From positions 18,320,908 through 18,384,907 of the forward strand of contig JARWKL010000002.1 of the NCBI GenBank assembly GCA_029961685.1: a stretch of DNA of 64,000 nt. The letters are read 5' to 3'. Source of the stretch: Aristolochia californica (taxonomy: Eukaryota; Streptophyta; Magnoliopsida; Piperales; Aristolochiaceae). The notes below the pieces were generated by a model. That model ran no database searches. It saw only the letters and a program-made list of their open reading frames with translations, and had not been told where the DNA came from. The position numbers were made by a program, and so were the translations under genes. Of this stretch, positions 47,801-61,316 are shown piece by piece. Position 1 is the stretch's first letter. Each line of letters begins with the position of its first letter.

Positions 47801-49915
47801 ATTCATTTTTTCTACTCGAATTTTTTGGATTATTAGGTCATTTGAATCTTCAACATTTTTCAGGCATTCATTTCCATATTTAAAACATGTTAGGATCAAT
47901 TAGAAATCTCTTTCTTATAAAATTCCACCAAGCTACTATTGGTTGTACTAGTGGAATTTCCCAAACATCGTTAAAAAAACTATAGTGTTCTTTTTTAGTG
48001 CGTGAAATAATTTTATTCACTTACATTTATTATAGTTTTCAATTTTTTGCATACATAAACTCTAAAGTTTTTCATTTTCTTGTGATCTATTTCCCTTATC
48101 TTTTTGTTTACGAGAAAAATGGGAAAGTGAAAACTCAAGTTTGGATTTGAAAAAAAATTGAACATCCAAAATGGATATGCACAAATGCTGACAAAGATAA
48201 TTCCAAAAATTATCTATGATTTTTAAGGATCGTAAACATTTTACTTTTTTATATATTAGGTATTGAATTCATCAGAAAAAGGGGGGTGATGCATTTTTAA
48301 CTGAGTGTTGACTCCCAAACCATAAGTCATTTCTGACAAAAATTATAGTCGTTACACATCATTAATGGATCAAAACATTTACGATGGTCAATGATTGTAG
48401 GTCCACTTTTTTTAAATAGAAAAAAAGTGGGTTGTTAGGCACATGTAAATATCCCACCGCTCGTTAAATTGAGAATTTAATTTTTCCGACTCCTTGAAAT
48501 TTTTGGATCAATTTGTCATTTGCATCTTCAACATATTTCAGTCTTACATATCCATATTTAAAATATGTTAGGATCAATTAGAAATCTCTTTCTTATAAAA
48601 TTCCACAAAGCTATTAGGGGTTGTACTGGTGGAATTTTCCAAACATGGATAACAAAACTTTTGTGTTCATTTTTAGAGCGTTAAATAATTTTCTTCACTT
48701 ACATTTATTATAGTTTTCCATTTTTTGCATACATAAACTCTTAAATTTTTATTTTCTTTGTGATATATTTGCCTTTTCTTTTTGTTTACGAGTAAAATGG
48801 GAGAGTGAAAACTCAAGTTTGGATTTGAAAAATAATTGAACATCCAAAATGGAAATGTAAAAATGCTGAGAGAGATAATTCCAAAAAGTTTCTGTGATTT
48901 TTATGGAATGTAAACTCTTTTAGTTATATATAAATTAGGTTTTGCAATCATCGGAAAAGGGGGGCGAGGCATTTTTAACTGAGTGTTGACACCCAACAAT
49001 AAGTCATTTCTAACAAAAATTATAGCCTTTACACATCATTAATTGATCAAAACATATATGATGATCTATGATTGTTAGGTCCGATTTTTGCGAATAGACA
49101 AGAAATGGGTTGTTTGGCTCTGGTAAATATCCCTCCGCACGTTAACTCGAGAAATTAATTTTTTCTACTCCTTGAAATTTTTTGATCATTAGGTCAATTG
49201 CATCGTCAACATGTTTCAGTCATGCATATACATATTTAAAACATGTTAGGATCAATTAGAAATCTCTTTCTTATAAAATTCCACCAAGCTATTAGGGGTT
49301 GTACTGGTGGAATTTCACTAACATGGATAACAAAACTTTGGTGTTCCTTTTTAGTGCGTGAAATAATTTTCTTCACTTGAATTTATTATAGTTTTAAATT
49401 TTTTGCATACATAAACTCTTAAATTTTCATTTTCTTTTCATCTATTTGCCTTATCTTTTTGTTTACAAGAAAAATGGCAGAGTGAAGACTCAAGTTTGGA
49501 TTTGAAAAAAAAATTAACATCCAAAATGAAAATGCACAAATTCTAAGAAAGATAATTCCTAAAAGTAACTGTGATTTCTAAGGATCGTAAACTCTTTTAT
49601 TTTTTTATATATTAGGTTTTGCAATCATCGGAAAAGGGGGGGTGAGGCATTTTTAACCGAGTGTTGACTCTCAAACCATAAGTCATTTCTGACAAAAATT
49701 ATAGCTGTTACACATCAATAATCGATCAAAATATTTATGATGATCTATGATTGTTAGGTTCACTTTTTGTAAATAGGCAAAAGTGGGTTGTTTGGCTCTG
49801 GTGAATATCCCACTGCATGTTAATTTGAGAATTTAATTTTTTCTATTTCTTGAAAGTTTTGCATCATTAGCTCATTTGCATCTTCAACATGTTTCATTCA
49901 TGCATATCCATATTT

Positions 49916-50168
49916 AAAATATGTTAGGATCAATTTGAAATCTCTTTGTTATAAAATTCCACCAAGCTATTAGGGTTTGTACTAGTGGAATTTCCCAAAT
50001 ATGGATAACAAAACTTCTGTGTTCATTTTTAGTGCTTGAAATAATTTTCTTCACTTACATTTATTATAGTTTTAGATTTTTTGCATACATAAACTCTATA
50101 ATTTTTATTTTGGTGTGATCTATTTCACTTATCTTTTTGTTAACAAGAAAAATGGGAGAGTGAAAATT
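49916..50168 (-). repeat. Variant tract ending in a deletion, copy 1 (partner 61,068-61,316)
   Basis: This stretch shares with 61,068-61,316 a set of variants rare elsewhere: ATCAATTTGAAATCTC, TTAGGGTTTGTACT, CCCAAATATGGATAAC, AGTGCTTGAAATAA, CTCTATAATTTTTATTTTGG and TAACAAGAAAAATGG. Both copies stop at GAGAGTGAAAAT and enter a deletion there, although the sequence beyond differs (TAAATTTTAATGAACG here). Confidence 0.78.
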
Positions 50169-53100
50169 AAATTTTAATGAACGTTAACTTGAGAATTTAA
50201 TTTTTTTGACTGCTTAAAATTTTTGGATCATTAGATCATTTTCATCTTAAACATGCTTCAGTCATGCATATCCATATTTAAAAAATGTTAGGATCAATTA
50301 GAAATCTCTTTCTTATAAAATTCCACCAAGCTATTAGGGGTTGTACTGGTGGAATTTCCCAAACATGGATAACAAAAATTTGGTGTTAATTTTTAGTGTG
50401 TGAAATAAATTTCTTCACTTACATTTATTATAGTTTTAAATTTTTTTCATACTTAAACTCTAAAACTTTCATTTTGTTGTGATCTATTAGCCTTATCTTT
50501 TTGTTTACGAAAAAATTGGGAGAGTAAAAACTCATGTTTGGATTTAAAAAAAAAAATGAACATCCAAAATGGAAAAGCAGAATTGATGAGAGAGATAATT
50601 TCAAAAAGTATTAATGATTTTTTTGGATTGTAAACTCTTTTAGTTTTTTTAAATAAGTTTTTGCAATCATCGGAAAAGGTGGGGTGAGACATTTTAAACT
50701 GAGTGTTGACTCCCAAACAATAAGTCATTTCTAACCAAAATTAAAGCCGTTACACATCATTAATTGATCAAAAGATTTAAAATGATCTATGATTGTTAGG
50801 TCCTTTTTTTAAATACGCAAAAAGTGAGTTGTTTAGCTCTCGTAAATATACGTTAATTTGAGAATTTAATTTTTTCTACTCCTTGAAATTTTTGGAACAT
50901 TGGCTCATTTTCATCTTCAACATGGTTCAGGCATGCATATTCATATTTAAAATATGTTAGGATCATTTAGAAATATCTTTCTTATGAAATTCCACCATGC
51001 TATTAGTGGTTCTACTGGTGGAATTTCCCAAACATGGATAACAAAACTTTGCTGTTCATTTTTAGTGCGTGAAATAATTTTCTTCACTTACATCTATTAT
51101 ACTTTTCAATTTTTTGCATACATAAACTCTAAAATTTTCATTTTCTTGTGATCTATTTACCTAATCTTTTTGTTTACGAGAAAAATAGCAGAGTGAAAAC
51201 ACAAGTTTCAATTTGAAAAAAAATTGAACATCCAAAATGGAAATGCACAAATGCTGAGAGAGCTAATTCCAAAAATTATCTATGATTTTTAATGATCTTA
51301 AACACTTTTAGTTTTTTATATCTTAGGTTTTCCAATAATCAAAAATGGGGGAGGGGGCGGGGATGCATTTTTAACTGAGTGTTGAGTCCCAAACCAAAAG
51401 TCATTTCTAACAAAAATTATAGCCGTTACACATCATTAATCAATGAAAACGTTTAAGATGATCTATGATAGTTAGGTACGCTTTTTGTAAATAGGCAAAA
51501 ATTGGGTTGTTTGGCTGTGGTAAATTTCCCAGCCCACGTTAACTTGAGAATTTAATTTTTCCCACTCCTTGAAATTTTTGGATCATTTGATCATTTTCAT
51601 CTTCAACATATTTCAGTCATGCATATCCATATTTAAAATATGTTAGCATCAATTAGAAATCTCTTTCTTATAAAATTCCACCAAGCAATTAGGGATTGTA
51701 CTAGTGGAATTTCCCAAACTTGGATAACAAAACTTTGGTGTTCATTTTTAGTGCATGAAATAATTTTCTTCACTTACATTTATTATAGTTTTCAATTTTT
51801 TGCAAACATAAACTCTGAAATTTTAAATTTGTTGTGATCTATTTGCCTTATCTTTTTGTTTACGAGAAAAATAGGAGAGAGAAAACTCAAGTTTGGATTT
51901 GAAAAAAATTGAACATCAAAATTGGAAATGCACAAATGGTGAGAGAGATAATTCAAAAAAGTATTTGTGATTTTTATGGACTGTAAATTGTTTAAGTTTT
52001 TTATAAATTAGGTTTTGCCATCATCGAAAAAGTGGGGGGTGAGGTTTTAACTGAATGTTGAGTCCCAAACCATAAGTCACTTCTAACAAAAATTATAGTC
52101 GTTACACATCATTAATTGATCAAAATATTGACGATGATCTACGATTGTTAGGTCCGCTTTTTGTAAATAGGCAAAAAGTGGGTTGTTTGGCTCTAGTAAA
52201 TATCTCACCGACCGTTAACATGAGAATTTAATTTTTTCTACTCCTTGAAATTTTTGGATCATTAGGTCATTTGCATCTTCAACAAGTTTCAGGCATGCAT
52301 ATCCATATTTAAAACATGTTAGAATCAATTAGAAATCTCTTTCTTATAAAATTGCAAAAGCTATTAGGGGTTTTACTGGTGGAATTTCCCAAACATGGAT
52401 AAGAAAAATTTGGTGTTCATTTTTAGTGTGTGAAATAATTTTCTTCTCTTACAATTATTATAGTTTTCAATTTTTTGCATACATAAACTCTATAATTTTC
52501 GTTTTCTTTTGATCTATTTTCCTTATCTTTTTGTTTACGAGATAAATGGTAGAGTGAAAATTCAAGTTTGGATTTGAAAAAAAATTGAACATCCAAAATG
52601 GAAATGCACAAATTTTGAGAGAGATAATTCCAATAATTATCTATGATTTTTACGGATCGTAAAATTTTTTAGTTATTTATATATTAGGTTTTGCAATCAC
52701 CGGAATAGTGGGGGTGAGGCATTTTTAATTAAGTGTTGACTCCCAAACTATAAGTCATTTCTAAAAAAAATTATAGCCGTTACACATTATTAATCGATCA
52801 AAACATTTACGTTGATCTATGATTGTTAGGTCCACTTTGTGTAAATAAGCTAAAAGTGGGTTGTTTGGCTCTAGTAAATATCCCCCTGCACTTTAACTTG
52901 AGAATTTAATTGTTTTGACTCCTTAAAATATTTGGATCATTAGACCCTTTTCATCTTCAACATGCTTCAGACATGCATATGCATATTTAAAAAATGTTAG
53001 GATCAATTAGAAATCTCTTTCTTATAAAATTCCACCAAGCTATAAGAGGTTGTACTGGTGGAATTTCCAAAACATGGATAACAAAACTGTGGTGATAATT

Positions 53101-54949
53101 TTTAGTGCGTGAAATAATTTTCTTCAGTTACATCTATTATAGTTTTCAATTTTTTGCATACTTAAACTCTGAAATTATCATTTTGTTGTGATCTATTTGC
53201 CTTATCTTTTTGTTTACGAGAAAAATAGGAGAGAGAAAACTCAAGTTTGGATTTGAAAAACAAATTGAACATCCAAAATGGAAGTGCACAAATGCTGAGA
53301 GATATCATTCCAAAAAGTATATGTGATTTTTATGGATTGTAAACTCTTTTATTTTTTTATAAATTAGGTTTTGCAATCAGAGGAAAAGGGGGGGCGAGTC
53401 ATTTTTAACTGAGTGTTGACTCCCAAACCATAAGTCATTTCTAACAAAAATTGTAGCCGTTACACGGCTTTAATTGATCAAAACATTTAAGATGATCTAT
53501 GATTTTTAGGTCCATTTTTTTTAAATAGGCAAAAAGTGGGTTGTTTGGCTCTGGTAAATATCCCACCGCACGTTAACTTGAGAATTTAATTTATTCTACT
53601 CCTTGAAATTTTTGGACCATTAGGTCATTTGCATCTTCAACATGTTTTAGGCATGCATATCCATATTTAAAACATGTTAGGATCAATTAGAAATCTCTTT
53701 CTTATGAAATTCCGCCAAGCTATTAGGGGTTGTACTGGTGGAATTTCTCAAAAGGATAACAAAACTTTGGTGTTTATTTTTAATATGTGAAATAATTTTC
53801 TTCACTTACATTTATTATAGTTTTCATTTTTTTGCAAACATAAACTCTAAAATTTTCATTTTGTTGTGATCTATTAGCCTTTTCTTTTTCTTTACGAGAA
53901 AAATTAGAGTGAAAACTCAAGTTTGGATTTGAAAAAAATTGAACATCCAAAATGGAAATGCACAAAAGCTGAGAGACATAATTCTAAAAAGTATCTGGGA
54001 TTTTTTTGGATTGTAAACTCTTTTTGTTTTTTATAAATTAGGTTTTGCAATCATCGAAAAAGGGGGGGGGGGGGCTAGGCGTTTTTAACTGAGTGTTGAC
54101 ACCCAAACCTTAAGTCATTTTTAAGTATAACTATAGCCGTTACACATAAATATCAAAGCATTTACAATGAACTTTGATTTTTAGGTCCGCTTTTTGTAAA
54201 TAGAAAAAAAGTGGGTTGTTTGACTCTGGTAAATATCTCACCGCACGTTAACTTGAGAATTTAATTTTTTCTACTCCATGAAATTTTTGGATCATTAGAT
54301 CTTTTGAATCTTCAACTTGTTTCAGGCAAGCATATGCATATTTAAAACATGTTAGGATCAATTAGCAATCTCTTTCTTATAAAATTCCACCAAGCTAATA
54401 GGGGTTCAACTGGTGGAATTACCCAAACATGGATAACAAAATTTTGGTGTTCATTTTTACTGCGTGAAATAATTTTCTTCATTTCCATTTGTTATAGTTT
54501 TCAATTTTTTGCATACATAAACTCTAAAAAATTTATTTTGTTGTGATCTATTTGCCTTATCTTTTTTTATACGAGACAAATGGGTGAGTAACAACTCAAG
54601 TTCGGATTTGAAAAATAGTTGAACATCCAAAATGGAAATGCACAAATGCATAGAGAGATAATTCAAAAAAGTATCTGTAATTTTTATGGATTGTAAACTC
54701 CTTTATTTTTTTTATAAATTAGGTTTTGCAACATTAGAAAAGGGGGGTGAGATATTTTTAATTGAGTGTTGACACCCAAACTATAAGTCATTTCCAACAA
54801 AAATTATAGTTGTTACACATCATTAATTGATTAGAAAATTTACGATGATCTATGATTGTTAGGTCCGCTTTTTGTAAATAGGCAAAAAGTGGCCTGTTTG
54901 GCTCTGGTAAATATCCCACCGCATGATTACTTGAGAATTTAATTTTTTC

Positions 54950-57900
54950 TACTTCTTGAAATTTTTGGATCATTAGGTCACTTGAATCATGTTTCAGGCA
55001 TGCATATCCATATTTAACACATGTTAGGATCAATTAGAAATCTCTTTCTTATAAAATTCCACAAGCTATTAGGGGTTGTACTAGTCGAATTTTCCAAAAA
55101 AGGATACCAAAACTTTGGTGTTCAGTTTTAGTGCATGAAATAATTTTCTTTACTTACATTTATTATAGTTTTCAATTTTTTGCATACATAAAGTCTAAAT
55201 TTTTCATTTTCTTGTGATCTATTTGCCTTTTATTTTTGTTTACTAGAAAACTGGCAGAGTTTTCATATAATATCTGTGATTTTTAAGGATCGTAAAAAAT
55301 TTTAGTTATTTATATATTAGATTTTTCTATAATCAGAAAAGTGGGGGCAGACATTTTTAATTGGGTGTTCACTCCCAAACCACAAGTCATTTCTAACAAA
55401 AATTATAGCCGTTACACATCATTAATTGATCTAAACATTTACGATGATCTATGATTGTTTGGTCCGCTTTGTGTAAATAGGCAAAAAGTGGGTTGTTTGG
55501 CTCTTGTAAATATCCCACCACACGTTAACTTGAGAATTTAATTTTTTCGACTCCTTGAAATTTTTGGATCATTATATCATTTTCTTCCTCAACATGTTTC
55601 AGTCATGCATATTCATATTTTAAAAATGTTAGGATTAATTAGAAATCTCTTTCTTATAAAATTCCACCAAGCAAATAGGGGTTGTACTGGTGGAATTTCC
55701 CAAACATGGATAACAAAACTTCCGTGTTCATTTTAGTGCGTGAAATAATTTTCTTCACTTACATTTATTACAGTTTTCAATTTTTTTCATAGAGAAACTC
55801 TGAAATTTTCACTATGTTGTGATATATTTGCCTTATCTTTTTGTTTACGAGAAAAATGGGAGAGTGAAAACTAAAGTTTGGATTTGAAAAAAAATTGAAC
55901 TTCCAAAGTGGAAATGCACAAATGATGAGAGAGATCATTCAAAAAATTATCTGTGATTTTTATGGATTGTAAACTCTTTTTGTTTTAGATAAATTAGGTT
56001 TTGCAATCATTGGAAAATGGGGGACGAGACATTTTTAACTAAGTGTTGACTCCCAAACCACAAGTCATTTCTTACAAAAAGTATAGCCGTTACATATCAC
56101 TAATAGATCAAAATATTTACAATGATCTCTGATTGTTAGGTCCGCTTTTTTTAAGTAGGCAAAAAGTGGGTTGTTTGGCTCTGGTAAATATCCACAACAT
56201 GTTAACTTGAGAATTTAATTTTTCCTACACCTTGAAATGTTTGGATCATTAGGTAATTTGCATCTTCAACAATATTCAGTCATGCATATCCATATTTAAA
56301 ACATGTTAGGATCAATTAGAAATCTCTTTCTTATGAAATTCCATCCAGCTATTAGGGGTTGTACTGATGGAATTTCCCGAACAAGGATAACAAAACTTTG
56401 GTGTTCATTTTTAGTGCGTGAAATAATTTTCTTCACTTATATTAATTATAGTTTTCAATTTTTTCCATACACAAACTCTAAAATTTTTATTTTATTGTGA
56501 TCTATTTGCCTTATCTTTTTGTTTACGAGAAAAATTGGGGAGTAAAAACTCAAGTTCGGATTTGAAAAATAATTGAACATCCAAAATGGAAATGCACAAA
56601 TGCTGAGAGAGATAATTCAAAAAAGTATCTGTGATTTTTATGGATTTTAAACTCTTTTAGTTTTTTATGAATTAGGTTTTGAAAACATTGGAAAAGGGGG
56701 GTGAGGCATTTTTAACAGAGTGTTAACTCCCAAACCATATGTCATTTCTAAGAAAAATTATAGCAGTCACACAGCATTAATTGATCAAAACAATTACAAT
56801 GATCTATGATTGTTAGGTCCACTTTTGGTAAATAGGCAAAAAGTGGTGTTTGGCTCTGGTAAATATCCCACCACACGATAACTTGAGAATTTAATTTTTT
56901 CTATTTCTTGAAATTTTTTGGATCATTTGGTCATTTGAATCTTCAACATGTTTCAGGCATGCATATCCATATTTAACACATGTTAGGATCAATTAGAAAT
57001 CTTTTTCTTACAAAATTCCACACCCAATTAGGGGTTGTACTGGTGGAATTTCCAAAAAAAGGATAACAAAACTTTGGTGTTCATTTTTAGTGCGTGAAAT
57101 AATTTTCTTCACTTAAATTTATTATAGTTTTCAATTTTTTGCATACATAAACTCTAAAATTTTCATTTTCTTGTGATCTATTTGCCTTATCTTTTTTTTA
57201 CGAGAAAAATGGCAGAGTGAAAACTCAAGTTTGGATATGAAAAACAATTGATCATCCAAAATGGAAATCCAGAAATGCTCAGAGAGATATTTCATATAAT
57301 TATCTGTGATTTTTAACGATTGTAAACAGTTTTAGTTATTTATATATTAGGTTTTCCAATCATCGAAAAAAATAGGGGGATGCATTTTTAACTGGGTGTT
57401 GACTCCCAAACCACAAGTCATTTCTAACAAAAATTATGGCCATTGCACATTATTAATCAATCAAAACATTTACGAAGATCTATGATTTTTTGGTCTGCTT
57501 TGTGTAAATAGGCAAAAAGTGGGTTGTTTGGCTCTGGTAAATATCCCAGCGCACGTTTACTAGAGAATTTAATTTTTCCAATTCCTTGAAATTTTTGGAT
57601 CATTAGATCATTTTCATCTTCAACATGTTTCAGTCATGCATATCCATATTTAAAAAATGTTAGGATCAATTTGAAATCTTTTTCTTATAAAAATCCACCA
57701 AGCTATTAGGGGTTGTACTGAATGGATTTCCCAAACATCGATAACAAAACTTCTGTGGTCATTTTTAGTGTGTGAAATCATTTTCTTCACTTACATTTAT
57801 AACAGTTTTCAATTTTTTGCCAAAGATAAACTCAGAAATTTTCCCTATGTTGTGATCTATTTGCCTTATCTTTTTGTTTACGAGAAAAAAGGAAAAGTGA

Positions 57901-58300
57901 AAACTCAAGTTTGGATTTAAAAAAAAAATTGAACATCCAAAATGGAAATGCACAAATGTTGAGAGACATCATTCAAAAAAGTAACTCTGATTTTTATGGA
58001 TTGTAAACTCTTTTCATTTTTTATAAATTAGGTTTTGCAATCAACGGGAAAGGGGGGTGAGACATTTTTAACTGAGTGTTGACTCCCAAACCATAAGTCA
58101 TTTCTAACAAAAATTATAGCCGTTACACATCATTAATTGATCAAAACATTTACGATGATCTATGATTGTTAGGTCTGCTTTTCTTCAGTAGGGAAAAGGT
58201 GGGTTGTTTGGCTTTGGTAAATATCCCACAACACATTAACTTGAGAATTTAATTTTTTCTACTCCTTGAAATTTTTGGATTATTAGGTCATTTTTATCTT
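54950..58300 (-). repeat. Second higher-order block: trimer of ~2.03 kb
   Basis: Private variants repeat at a three-monomer offset: TTTAACACATGTTAGG at about 55,013 and 56,973; CCAAAAAAGGATA at 55,092 and 57,053; GGGTGTT-ACTCCCAAACCAC at 55,363 and 57,395; TTTAAAAAATGTTAGG-like sequence at 55,618 and 57,650; CTATGTTGTGAT at 55,813 and 57,847. Offsets are about 1,960 before and about 2,032 after a 78-bp loss near 55,259. About two repeats of the unit are visible. Confidence 0.75.
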
Positions 58301-58729
58301 TAACATGTTTCAGGCATGCATATCCATATTTAAAACATGTTCGGATCAATTAGAAACCTCTTTCTTATGAAATTCCACCAAGCGATTAGGGGTTGTATTG
58401 GTGGAATTTCCAAAACAAAGATACCAAAACTTTGGTGTTCATTTTTAGTGTGTGAAATAATTTTCTTGACTTAAATTTATGATATTTTACAATTTTTTGC
58501 AAATGCAAACTCTAAAATTTTCCTTTTCTTGTGATCTATTTGCCTTATCTTTTATTTTACGAGAAAAATGGGAGAGTGAAAACTCAAGTTTGGATTTGAA
58601 AAAAAATTGAACATCCAAAATGGAAATGCACAAATGCTGAGAGAGATATTTCTAAAAAGTATCTTTGATTTTTATGGATTGTAAACTCTTTTAGTTTTTC
58701 ATGAATTAGGTTTTGCAATTATCAGAAGA

Positions 58730-58754
58730 GGGGGGGGGGGGGGGGGGGGGGGGG
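58730..58754 (+). repeat. Poly-G tract, 25 G
   Basis: A 25-base G run at the homopolymer site. Shorter expansions in this array are 54,062-54,074 (13) and 59,418-59,429 (12). Confidence 0.9.
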
Positions 58755-61067
58755 TGTGTAGTGAGGCTTTTTTAACTAAGTGTTGACTCCCAAACCATAA
58801 GTCATTTCTAACAAAAATTATAGCCGTTACACAGCAATAAATTATCAAAATATTTTTGATGATCTATGATTGTTAGGTCCGCTTTTTGTAAATAGGAAAA
58901 AAGTGGCTAGTTTGGCTCTGGTAAATATCCCATTGCACGTTAACTTGAGAATTTTGTTTTCTACTCAAAATTTTTGGATCTTTAGATCATTTGCATCTTC
59001 AACATATTTTAGCCATTCAGATCCATATTTAAATCATGTTGGGATCAATTAGAAATCTCTTTCTTATAAAATTCCGCCAAGCTATTAGGGGTTGTACTAG
59101 TGCAATTTCTCAAACATGGATATCAAAACTTAGGTGTTCATTTTTAGTACGTGAAATAATTTTTTTCACTTACTTTTACTATAGTTTTTAATTTTTTGCA
59201 AACATAAACTCTGAAATTTTCAATTTTTTGTGATCTATTTGCCATATCTTTTTGTTTACGAGAAAAATGGGAAAGTGAAAACACAAGTTTGGATTTGAAA
59301 AAAAATTGAACATCCAATATGGTGCTGAAAGTGATAATTCCAAAAAGTATCTGAGATTTTTAAGGACTGTAAACTCTTTTAGTTTTTTATATAATAGGCT
59401 TTGCAATCATCAAAAAAGGGGGGGGGGGGCGGGTGTGAGGCATTTTTAACTGAATGTTGACACCCAAACTATAAGTCATTTCTAACAAAAATTATAGCCG
59501 TTACACATCATTAATCAATCAAAAAATTTACGATGATCTATGATTGTTAGATGTTTTTTGTTCGTAGGCAAAAACTGGGTCGTTTGGCTTTGGTAAATAT
59601 CCCACCCCCCGTTAACTTGAGAATTTAATTTTTTCAACTCCTTGAAATTTTTGGATCATTAGATCATTTGTATCTTCAACATATTTCATGCATGCATATC
59701 TATATTTAAAAAATTTTAGGATCAATTAGAAATCTCTTTCTTTAAAATTCCGCCAAGCTATTAGGGGTTGTACTAGTGGAATTTCCCAAACATGGATCAC
59801 AAAACTTTGGTGTTCATTTTTAGTGCGTGAAATAATTTTCTTCACTTACATTTAATATAGTTATCAATTTTTGCATACATAAACTCTGAAATTTTCATAT
59901 TGTTGTGATATAATTGCCTGATCTTTTTTGTTTACGAGAAAAATGGTAGAGAGAAAACTCAAGTTTTGATTTGAAAAAAAATTGAAAACTTAAAATGAAA
60001 ATGCACAAATTCTGAGAGAGATAATTCCAAAAAGTTGCTTGGATTTTTAAGGATTGTGAACTATTTTAGTTTTATATAAATTAGGTTTTACAATCATCGA
60101 AAAAGGGGGGGGCGAGGCATTTTAACTGAGTGTCGACTCCCAAACCATAAGTCATTTCAAACAAAAATTATAGCAGTTACACATCAATAATTGATCAAAA
60201 TATTTACGATGATCTATGATTGTTAGGTCAGCTTTTTGTAAATAGGAAAAAAGTGGGTTGTTTGGCTCTGGTAAATATCCCACTGCACGTTAACTTGAGA
60301 ATTTAATTTTTATCTACTCCTTGAAATTTTTGGATCATTAGGTCATTTGCATCTTCAACATGTTTTAGGCATGCATATCCATATTTAAAACATGTTAGGA
60401 TCAATTAGAAATCTCTTTCTTTTAAAATTCGACCATGCAATTAGGGGTTGTACTGGTGGCATTTCCCAAACATGGGTAAATAAAAATTTGGTGTTCATTT
60501 GTTGTGAGAGAAATTATTTTCTTCACTTACATTTATTATAGTTTTAAATTTTTTGCATACATAAACTCTAAAATTTTATTTTTATTATGATCTATTTGTC
60601 GTTTCTCTTCATTCACAAGTAAAATGGGAGAGTGAAAACTCTAGTTTGGATTTGAAAAAAAATTGAACACCCAAAATGGAAATGCACAAATGCTGAGAGA
60701 CATAATTCCAAAGATTATCTGTGATTTTTAAGGATCGTAAACAATTTTAGTTATTTATATATTAGGTTTTGCAATCATCAGAAAAGGGGGGCAAGGTTTT
60801 TTAAACAGTGTTGACCCCCAAACCATAAGTCATTTCTAACAAAAATTAATGCTGATACACATCATTAATCGATCAAAACATTTACGATGATCTATGATTT
60901 TTAGGTCCGCTATTTTTAAAGAGGCAAAAAGTGGGTTGTTTGGCTCTGGTAAATATCCCACCGCACGTTAACTTGAGAATTTAAATTTTTTGACTCCTTG
61001 AAATTTTTGGATCATTTGGTCATTTGCATCTTCAACATGTTTTAGTCATGCATATCCATATTTAAAA

Positions 61068-61316
61068 TATGTTAGGATCAATTTGAAATCTCTTTCTTAT
61101 AAAATTCCACCAAGCTATTAGGGTTTGTACTGGTGGAATTTCCCAAATATGGATAACAAAACTTCTGTGTTCATTTTTAGTGCTTGAAATAATTTTCTTC
61201 GCTTACATTTTTTATAGTTTTCAATTTTTTGCATACATAAACTCTATAATTTTTATTTTGGTATGATCTATTTCCCTTATCTTTTTTGGTAACAAGAAAA
61301 ATGGGAGAGTGAAAAT
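61068..61316 (-). repeat. Variant tract ending in a deletion, copy 2 (partner 49,916-50,168)
   Basis: This is the partner of the tract 11.15 kb to the left. After GAGAGTGAAAAT it continues into CCAAAATGAAAATGC with about 30 bp missing, rather than the ~310-bp loss of copy 1. The shared breakpoint suggests either a common ancestral break or a fragile spot. Confidence 0.75.
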
